Shown: positions 7,064-12,827 of the stretch, one piece after another
Numbering within the stretch: the first letter of the stretch is position 1
How the letters are laid out: every line of letters begins with the position of its first letter
Assembly: GCA_964492135.1 (NCBI GenBank)
Contig: CAZBJW010000027.1
Span: 1-27,027, forward strand
DNA from: CAYGAW01 sp964492135
GTDB taxonomy: Bacteria; Chloroflexota; Anaerolineae; UBA7937; B3-Chlor
Reading direction: 5' to 3'
Length of the DNA: 27,027 bases
Translations under genes and position numbers: made by a program
The notes under the pieces: model-generated
Databases searched by the model: none
Told to the model about the DNA's origin: nothing
The model's input: the letters and a program-made list of their open reading frames with translations, nothing else

Positions 7064-8218
7064 TCAGGACGGTGACTTGAGGATGTGCGTCACCACTGTT
7101 GCCCCACTTCCGCCGATGCTCTGTGCCATGCCCAGATGAGCATCCACCTGATTAGCCCCCGCCTCTCCCCGCAACTGCTGTACAAGTTCGACCACCTGGT
7201 ACACGCCGCTGGCGCCTACGGGATGCCCTCTAGCCTTCAGGCCGCCCATGGTGGAAATAGGAATCGTCCCTTCAAGACCGATCTCTCCATCCACAGCGAA
7301 GCGAACCCCTTCGCCCTCGACGGCGAAACCACATGCCTCCAGGGATAGCGTGGCCAGAATAGTGAAGGCATCGTGCAATTCGAAGATATCGATTTCCTCT
7401 GGACGTACCCCGGCCTGGTCATAAGCCTTCCGACTTGACTCGTATGCTCCTGTCAGGAACAAGGGATTGCTTCGATCATGGAGCGCCATGGCGTCGGTCG
7501 CTGCCGCGGAAGCGACGATCTCGACCGCCGATTGAGCGTTCTCACCAACGACCTTGTCGGAGCAGAGAATCAGAGTAGCCGCCCCATCGGCCACGGGAGC
7601 GGAATCAAGCAAGCTGATCGGGTCGGCGATCATACGTGCGTTCACGAAATCGTCCACGGTGATGGGACGGGGGAACATCGCGTACTCGTTGTTGGCAGCG
7701 TTCCTGTGAGCATTGATCGAGAAATGGGCGAAGTCCGACAACTCGACACCGTGTTCGTACATATATCGCCGCATAAGCAATGCGTTGAGGGCCACGAACG
7801 ACAGACCATGGATCGCTTCGAACTCCTCGTCCCCGGCCGTGGCCAACGCCTCCTCCACTGCGGGGCCGGAGAGATCAGACATCTTCTCCACACCGGTGAC
7901 GATGACGATGTCTTGCAAGCCGCTAGCCACAGCAAGGTATGCCATCCTCACTGCTGCGCCCCCCGAAGCACCGGCAGCTTCAACCCGCACGGCCTCCGCA
8001 CCCCGCACGCCAGCGAAGTCTGCGATCAGCGCGCCTAGATGCTCCTGCCCGGTCAGCTCCCCCGAAAGCGCATTTCCAACGTAAACGGCATCGACCTTTT
8101 CGACGCCCGCCTGCTCTAAGGCCTCAAGCACGGACCTCACAGCCAAGTCTCGCGCTGAGCGGTCCCAATGCTCCCTGACCGGCGTCTGGCCGATGCCGAC
8201 CACATAAACCTTGGTCAA
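7064..8218 (-). CDS. SCP2-type thiolase (acetyl-CoA acetyltransferase-like) lacking the nucleophilic Cys
   Basis: A 384-residue thiolase of the archaeal/SCP-x type, which normally condenses two acetyl-CoA to acetoacetyl-CoA for HMG-CoA synthase. Start VYVVGIGQTPV, the motif VEAAGASGGAAV (residues 79-90), GVEKMSD, the SCP2-type ELHDAF and C-terminal GGLKARGHPVGASG all align with the family. In archaeal relatives as I remember them the first motif reads EAACASG and its Cys is the nucleophile; here residue 83 is Gly (codon GGT). The rest of the active site looks intact, so it may be a scaffold for the synthase/DUF35 complex or use another mechanism. The start is TTG (8216-8218) with GGGAGGT about ten bases upstream. 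It follows HMG-CoA synthase after 56 nt. Confidence 0.9.
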   Translation of the reverse strand: MTKVYVVGIGQTPVREHWDRSARDLAVRSVLEALEQAGVEKVDAVYVGNALSGELTGQEHLGALIADFAGVRGAEAVRVEAAGASGGAAVRMAYLAVASGLQDIVIVTGVEKMSDLSGPAVEEALATAGDEEFEAIHGLSFVALNALLMRRYMYEHGVELSDFAHFSINAHRNAANNEYAMFPRPITVDDFVNARMIADPISLLDSAPVADGAATLILCSDKVVGENAQSAVEIVASAAATDAMALHDRSNPLFLTGAYESSRKAYDQAGVRPEEIDIFELHDAFTILATLSLEACGFAVEGEGVRFAVDGEIGLEGTIPISTMGGLKARGHPVGASGVYQVVELVQQLRGEAGANQVDAHLGMAQSIGGSGATVVTHILKSPS

Positions 8219-8274
8219 AAGCTCAGATACCTCCCTCGGCCTCCTCCTCTCCGAACAAGCTCCAACCTCGAAGC

Positions 8275-9324
8275 CTAGTACATCGAAAGCTTGCCCCGAT
8301 GTCGGGCATATCGAGCGTAGTCTATCTCCCGCCGGCGGGCAACGTAGTCGGACACCGTCGGCAAGGGGTTTCTTCCCCGAACAACGAGGTCGGTGGTGAC
8401 AAACGAGAAGGCATCACTCCCGGCGCCAGAGCCAAACGACGCGAGGAGGATCCTCTCCCCTGGATCGGCCTTGTCGAGGACCGCTGCCAGTCCCAACGCC
8501 GATGATGCCGCATAGGTGTTACCGATGACCGACACCAGAAGCCCGTCCTGATATTGCTCCGGAACGAAACCCAACCGCTTCGCCAGCCGCACTGGGAACT
8601 TGCTGTTAGGCTGGTGGAAAATCACCCTGTCATAGTCGTCCGGACCATATCCCAAATCTTCCATTAACTGTCCGGCAGCCATCATGCTGTGCGTGAAGTA
8701 GGCTGGCTCGCCAGTGAATCGACTACCATGCGTGGGATAGTGCTGGCCCGGCCTACGGAAGAAGTCGGGCGTGTCAGAGACATACGAATACGAGCCCTCC
8801 AGATAGGCCAAACTCTCCTCTCTGCGTCCCACTACGAAGGCGGCCCCACCAGCAGCAGCTGTGTATTCCAGCTGGTCGCCTGGCCTGCCCTGCGCCGTGT
8901 CGGCACCGATGGCCATAGCATACTCGGCCATGCCTGAGCCCACGAAGCCGAAAGCCGCCTGCATGGCCTCAGTACCCGCCTTGCAAGCAAACTCGTAGTC
9001 AGCAGCCATCGTATGAGGCGTGGCGCCCACAGCCTCGGCGACAATAGTGGCCGTAGGCTTCACAGAATAAGGCTTGGACTCGCTACCCAGCCAAATGGCT
9101 CCCAGCTTCTGTGGGTCAATGCTGGCCTTCCTCAGTGCATTCCTGGCAGCCTCGATGGCGATGGTGGTCGTATCCTCGTCGAGGCCGGGTACGGCTTTCT
9201 CCTCCAGATGTAGAGTGTCCTCCCCCATCTTCCACACGCGTGATATCTCCGCCGCACTGATCCTGTAACGTGGGATATACGCTCCATATCCCACTATTCC
9301 CACGTCTCTCGTAGGTTTCATCAT
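8275..9324 (-). CDS. Hydroxymethylglutaryl-CoA synthase, archaeal type
   Basis: A 349-residue enzyme, the usual length for the archaeal-type (short) HMG-CoA synthase that joins acetyl-CoA and acetoacetyl-CoA in the mevalonate pathway. The catalytic triad is all visible: Glu82 in SESKPYSVKP, nucleophile Cys114 in EFACKAGTEA, and His237 in FHQPNSKFP. The N-terminus VGIVGYGAYIPRYRI and the glycine loop ASFGSGAGSDAFSF are typical. It lies 30 nt after HMG-CoA reductase and 56 nt before the thiolase, so the three are probably co-transcribed. The ATG is preceded by GGGAGATA about nine bases upstream. In archaea this enzyme works in a complex with thiolase and DUF35; the gene order here suggests the same. 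Confidence 0.95.
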   Translation of the reverse strand: MMKPTRDVGIVGYGAYIPRYRISAAEISRVWKMGEDTLHLEEKAVPGLDEDTTTIAIEAARNALRKASIDPQKLGAIWLGSESKPYSVKPTATIVAEAVGATPHTMAADYEFACKAGTEAMQAAFGFVGSGMAEYAMAIGADTAQGRPGDQLEYTAAAGGAAFVVGRREESLAYLEGSYSYVSDTPDFFRRPGQHYPTHGSRFTGEPAYFTHSMMAAGQLMEDLGYGPDDYDRVIFHQPNSKFPVRLAKRLGFVPEQYQDGLLVSVIGNTYAASSALGLAAVLDKADPGERILLASFGSGAGSDAFSFVTTDLVVRGRNPLPTVSDYVARRREIDYARYARHRGKLSMY

Positions 9325-9354
9325 AAGCTGTTATCTCCCTGCTCCAACAAGTTT

Positions 9355-10629
9355 TCAGGACATCGTCTGTATAAGTTCTTCAGCTCTGTCCAGCCGGATG
9401 GCACTCTCCGCCACCATGCGAGCGGCCACCAGGTCCACCATGTCTCCTTGAGCTCCTGCAGCGATGGCCATACTGCGCGCATGAAGCTCCATGTGGCCCC
9501 GCTGGATCCCCTCGGTGCCCAAAGCACGGAGCGCCGCCAGATTCTGGGCGAGCCCCACGGCAACTATCACCTCAGCCAACTCCTGAGCTGTAGCTACCCC
9601 AAGGACCTTCAGCGCCACACCAGCACCTGGGTGGACTCTCGTCGCCCCGCCGACGGTGCCTATGGCCAACGGCAACTCCAGCATGCCTGCCAGATTGCCG
9701 TCAGAGTCCGCATCCCAGGCACTCAGGGAAGTATACCGGCCGGACCGCGCAGCATAGGCGTGTGCACCAGCCTCCACGGCCCTCCAGTCGTTGCCGGTCG
9801 CGATGAGCACCGCATCTATGCCGTTCATGATTCCCTTATTGTGGGTGGCCGCTCGATAGGGATCGACGGTCGCCAAGGCATAGGCCTGCACGATGCGTTT
9901 CACCACCTCCGGTCCCTCGAGACCATCCACACCTAGGACCTCAGCTGGCACCGTGGCTCGGGCCCGGGCAAGACGCTTGTCCGCCAGATTGGACAGGATT
10001 CGCAGCAGAACCTGGCCCCCCGTTATCTCCGCCACCAGGGGAGCGATGGCCTCGACGGCTGTGTTGATGGCATTTGCCCCCATGGCATCTCTGCAGTCCA
10101 GTATCAAATGCAAGACGAGCGTAGGACCGGCAGGCGTCTCGGGGAAGAGTCGTATATACAACTCCCTGGCGCCTCCACCCATGCTCACGAGGACCGGATC
10201 CTGCTCATTGGCCACGGCCAACAGCCTCTCCCGCTCAGCCAACAGCCTGAGGCGAGAGTCCTCGAGGTCATCAAGTCTGAGAACCTGGATCTGCCCAATC
10301 ATCAAGGAGGAGGAAACCTCAGCCTCGAACCCACCCCCTTCCCGGACCAGCTTGGCCGCGTGGCTGGCACCAGCCACTACCGAGGGTTCCTCGATAGCCA
10401 TGGGCACCAAGTGGTCCCGGCCGTTGACCAGGAAATTGACCGCGACTCCCAAGGGCAGCCCAAAAGTGCCCACCACGTTCTCGCTCATCCGATCGGCCTG
10501 AGCCACGTGTAGCCCTTCCGAGCCCATGAGAACGGCGGCCTCCTGTTCGGTCAGGCCGACCCTGGCTTGAACCTCTCTCAGACGCTCCGCAGCCGTCAGC
10601 CTGTAGAACCCCGGGATTCGGGACTCGAT
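9355..10629 (-). CDS. mvaA: Hydroxymethylglutaryl-CoA reductase, class II (probable AUC start)
   Basis: About 424 residues from the chosen start, the length of bacterial class II HMG-CoA reductases, which interconvert HMG-CoA and mevalonate with NAD(P)H. Marks in order: SRIPGFYRL at the N-terminus, SENVVGTFGLPLGVAVNF (catalytic Glu), DCRDAMGANAINT (catalytic Asp region), THNKGIMNGIDAV (catalytic Lys) and RGHMELHARSMA (catalytic His). The family begins just before SRIPGFYRL, and the codon there (10627-10629) is ATC. GGGAGGTG lies five bases upstream of it, and no ATG, GTG or TTG is nearby; the next in-frame option is a TTG 13 codons upstream without such a site, and an ATG 50 codons upstream encodes unrelated sequence. 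It is the first gene of the mevalonate cluster. Confidence 0.93.
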   Translation of the reverse strand: MESRIPGFYRLTAAERLREVQARVGLTEQEAAVLMGSEGLHVAQADRMSENVVGTFGLPLGVAVNFLVNGRDHLVPMAIEEPSVVAGASHAAKLVREGGGFEAEVSSSLMIGQIQVLRLDDLEDSRLRLLAERERLLAVANEQDPVLVSMGGGARELYIRLFPETPAGPTLVLHLILDCRDAMGANAINTAVEAIAPLVAEITGGQVLLRILSNLADKRLARARATVPAEVLGVDGLEGPEVVKRIVQAYALATVDPYRAATHNKGIMNGIDAVLIATGNDWRAVEAGAHAYAARSGRYTSLSAWDADSDGNLAGMLELPLAIGTVGGATRVHPGAGVALKVLGVATAQELAEVIVAVGLAQNLAALRALGTEGIQRGHMELHARSMAIAAGAQGDMVDLVAARMVAESAIRLDRAEELIQTMS

Positions 10630-10716
10630 GCTGCCACCTCCCTTGCCTACGTCTTCCAGTCGGGCATGCTGCAAACACAAAACGAATCCACAACCTGCCG
10701 CCGTGGGTTCGTTCGC

Positions 10717-10745
10717 ATGCCAATATAACACATTCCAGCTGTCAA
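10717..10745 (-). promoter_or_regulatory. Possible promoter of the mevalonate cluster
   Basis: A perfect TTGACA lies on the minus strand at 10740-10745, upstream of HMG-CoA reductase. At 17 bp the -10 is poor (TGGCAT); a better TATATT is only 12 bp away, too close for standard spacing. If used as a promoter it would need an activator or have a leader of roughly 85 nt. Kept as weak. Confidence 0.3.
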
Positions 10746-10855
10746 AAACTATCAGGTTCAGCCTCTCACCTGAAGTCAATCGAGCGCCGCCACGAGAATC
10801 AAGCCGCTTTCCAGCTCACTGCTCAAGATGGAGTCGTGCGGTCTCACCGGCACGA

Positions 10856-10884
10856 TTGACAAGCCAGGCTAGTCTCGCTATAAT
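10856..10884 (+). promoter_or_regulatory. Consensus sigma70-type promoter for acyl-CoA dehydrogenase
   Basis: TTGACA (10856-10861), exactly 17 bp, TATAAT (10879-10884): both boxes are perfect. Transcription should start near 10891 and give a leader of about 45 nt to the ATG at 10936. It is divergent from the HMG-CoA reductase cluster. Confidence 0.9.
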
Positions 10885-10935
10885 GCTTCGACGCTATGTA
10901 CAACCGTCTCTAAGCTGGGATGCGGAGGCGCAGAG

Positions 10936-12075
10936 ATGATCAGTTTCTCCCTCACCGAGGAACAGCAAGCTTTGAGGGACCTGGCAAGGCAGTTCGCCGA
11001 GAATGAGATAGCCCCACAAGCGGCCGAATACGACCGTGACGCCAGACATCCCCAGCCCATCATCGAGAAGGCCCATGGCCTGGGCTTCATGAACATGACC
11101 ATCCCTGAGCGCTATGGTGGAGGCGGGCTGGGCATGCTTGAGACCTGCCTGGTCACCGAAGAGCTGGCAGCTGCTTGCGGTGGAATCGGGACCGCCATCA
11201 TGGCCAATACGCTCGCCCTCACCCCCTTATTCATCGCTGCCTCCACCGAGCAACTGGAGAGATTTGTAGGTCCCTTCTGTGCCGGGCCCAACCTCGCGGC
11301 CCTCTGTATGACGGAGCCTCAGGCGGGCTCGGACGTCGGGGCCATAACATCCGCCGCCAGGCGCGAGGGCGATCACTACGTCCTTAATGGCACCAAGACC
11401 CTCATCGACAACGGCGGCGTAGCGCAGCTCTTCTCCGTTTTCGCATCCACCGGCTCGGACAGGGGCGTTAAGGGCATCTCAGCCTTCGTCGTTCCCGCCG
11501 ACCTGGGCGGTGTCTCCACCGGGAAGCAAGAGGACAAGATGGGCCAGCGCGCCATCAATACCAGCGAGGTGATCTTTGAAGATGTGCCGGTTCCTGTCGA
11601 GAACAGGCTAGGCGAGGAGGGTGAGGGATTCAAGATCTTCCTGGAAACGCTCAACCGCAACAAGCCTTGGATTGCTGCGGCAGCTGTGGGAGTGGCGCGC
11701 GCGGCGCTGGAAGTGGCCACCGAGTACGCTCAGGAGAGGGAGCAGTTCGGCCAACCGATAGCCTCCTTCCAGGCAATCCAGTTCAAGTTGGCCAACATGG
11801 CTATCAAGATCGAGGGCGCCCGCCTCCTCACCTGGCAAGCTGCCTGGCTGGTAGATCAAGGACTACGCCACGCCCACCAGTCAGCCATCGCCAAGTGCTA
11901 TGCCTCGGACATCGCCATGGAGGTCACGACGGACGCGGTGCAAGTCCTTGGAGGCTACGGATACATCAAGGAGTACCCGGTGGAGAAATACATGCGCGAC
12001 GCCAAGGCGTTCCAAATCTACACGGGCACCAACGAGATCCAGCGCTACATGATCGCGCAGGACCTTCTTCACTGA
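10936..12075 (+). CDS. Acyl-CoA dehydrogenase family protein with Thr at the catalytic Glu position
   Basis: A 379-residue FAD enzyme of the acyl-CoA dehydrogenase family, which oxidises acyl-CoA thioesters to 2-enoyl-CoA and passes electrons to ETF. N-terminal helices (ALRDLARQFAENEIAP), the middle beta domain with CMTEPQAGSDVG, and the C-terminal FAD/ETF part (REQFGQPIASFQAIQF, QVLGGYGYIKEYPVEKYMRDAK) are all present. In medium- and short-chain enzymes the base is Glu in YEGTxxIQR; here it reads YTGTNEIQR with Thr363. The alternative Glu position used by long-chain and isovaleryl enzymes (the helix around LNRNKPWIAAA) has no Glu either. It may use a different substrate or be non-oxidising. 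GGAGG lies 8 nt before the ATG, and a consensus promoter lies upstream. Substrate unknown. Confidence 0.93.
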   Translation: MISFSLTEEQQALRDLARQFAENEIAPQAAEYDRDARHPQPIIEKAHGLGFMNMTIPERYGGGGLGMLETCLVTEELAAACGGIGTAIMANTLALTPLFIAASTEQLERFVGPFCAGPNLAALCMTEPQAGSDVGAITSAARREGDHYVLNGTKTLIDNGGVAQLFSVFASTGSDRGVKGISAFVVPADLGGVSTGKQEDKMGQRAINTSEVIFEDVPVPVENRLGEEGEGFKIFLETLNRNKPWIAAAAVGVARAALEVATEYAQEREQFGQPIASFQAIQFKLANMAIKIEGARLLTWQAAWLVDQGLRHAHQSAIAKCYASDIAMEVTTDAVQVLGGYGYIKEYPVEKYMRDAKAFQIYTGTNEIQRYMIAQDLLH

Positions 12076-12120
12076 GTGACCGACCTGCTGGCCAGCCTGA
12101 CAGCTCTACCACTCCTTACA

Positions 12121-12148
12121 AAAGAAAAAACGCCCGACCAGTCGGGCG
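12121..12148 (-). terminator. Rho-independent terminator of the winged-helix gene
   Basis: CGCCCGAC (12131-12138) and GTCGGGCG (12141-12148) form a GC-rich near-palindrome, followed on the minus strand by TTTTTTCTTT (12130-12121). It lies 40 nt past the stop of the winged-helix gene. The plus strand has no T tract after it, so it ends minus-strand transcription. The converging acyl-CoA dehydrogenase lacks its own visible terminator. Confidence 0.9.
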
Positions 12149-12187
12149 CTGGCCGCAGAGCCTGTCCTTTTGGGCGACATGTGTCGC

Positions 12188-12559
12188 TCATCTCGGTCTC
12201 TTTCGCTTCCTTTGCGGCACGTCAAATCGGTAGCCAACCCCCCTCACGGTGCGAATCAGCACTGGTTCCCCAGGATCGTCTTCAATCTTGCTTCTAACCC
12301 AGCAGATGTGCACGTCCAGTGTCCTGGTATCTCCGAGGTAGTCTGTGTCCCACACCTCTCTCATCAACTCCTTGCGGCTGACCACCTTGCCGCGATTCCT
12401 CATCAGCGTCTCAAGTAGGGTGCATTCCTTGAACGTAAGATGGGTGGCCACCCCGTTCTTGACAACGTTGCGCTCGTGTGTGTACAGGATCAGACTGCCG
12501 GCCCGGAGTCGCCCAGAGGGTTTCTTGGCTTTGGTTGATGAACCTTCCCTTCTCGCCAT
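12188..12559 (-). CDS. Stand-alone OmpR/PhoB-type winged-helix DNA-binding protein
   Basis: A 123-residue protein made only of a basic N-terminal tail (residues 1-20), an OmpR/PhoB effector domain (about 20-113) and a very basic C-terminus (RKRKRPR). The domain is clear: LTFKECTLLETLMRNRGKVVSR in pieces, ELMREVW, then the recognition helix region TRTLDVHICWVRSKI and the terminal hairpin IRTVRGVGYRF. The receiver domain that normally precedes it is absent, and no receiver or histidine kinase gene lies in the window. It should bind DNA constitutively or be controlled by its own level. It has its own promoter (12759-12787), a leader of about 190 nt and its own terminator, so it is a monocistronic unit. 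Targets are unknown. Confidence 0.92.
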   Translation of the reverse strand: MARREGSSTKAKKPSGRLRAGSLILYTHERNVVKNGVATHLTFKECTLLETLMRNRGKVVSRKELMREVWDTDYLGDTRTLDVHICWVRSKIEDDPGEPVLIRTVRGVGYRFDVPQRKRKRPR

Positions 12560-12627
12560 TGCCTTGCGGCCTCCTCATCCGGGTTATCAGAAACCGCGCC
12601 GATGCGAAACATGAATCAGGAAGTGGC

Positions 12628-12643
12628 CGGGCTACGCAGCCCG
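12628..12643. repeat. Small hairpin in the leader of the winged-helix gene
   Basis: CGGGCT (12628-12633), a 4-base loop, then AGCCCG (12638-12643). It lies within the roughly 190-nt leader between promoter and start. No T tract follows on either strand. It may be a leader structure, but nothing ties it to a known element. Confidence 0.4.
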
Positions 12644-12758
12644 TCATCGGGAGGCTGGCTCAAGGGACCGTGTCTATCTCGCAGAGCAGCTGCATTCTTG
12701 AGAGGTTAGATGACAACTCACCCACGGTCCGAAGTGAAAGGCATCTCCACTTTAATGA

Positions 12759-12787
12759 AGTATACACCGTAGAAAGGGCTCTGTCAA
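12759..12787 (-). promoter_or_regulatory. Sigma70-type promoter for the winged-helix gene
   Basis: On the minus strand TTGACA (12782-12787) is followed after 17 bp by TATACT (12759-12764). Transcription would begin near 12752. It lies between the end of the MurF-Alr gene and the winged-helix gene, so the latter need not depend on the former. Confidence 0.85.
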
Positions 12788-12827
12788 ATTTCCGTACCCG
12801 ATTTCGTGCTCCAGCACCCCTTTTCGC

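Noticed and set aside
12131..12148. Bidirectional terminator also serving the acyl-CoA dehydrogenase gene
   Set aside because: The T tract is present only in the minus-strand direction; on the plus strand the stem is followed by CTGGCCGCAG.
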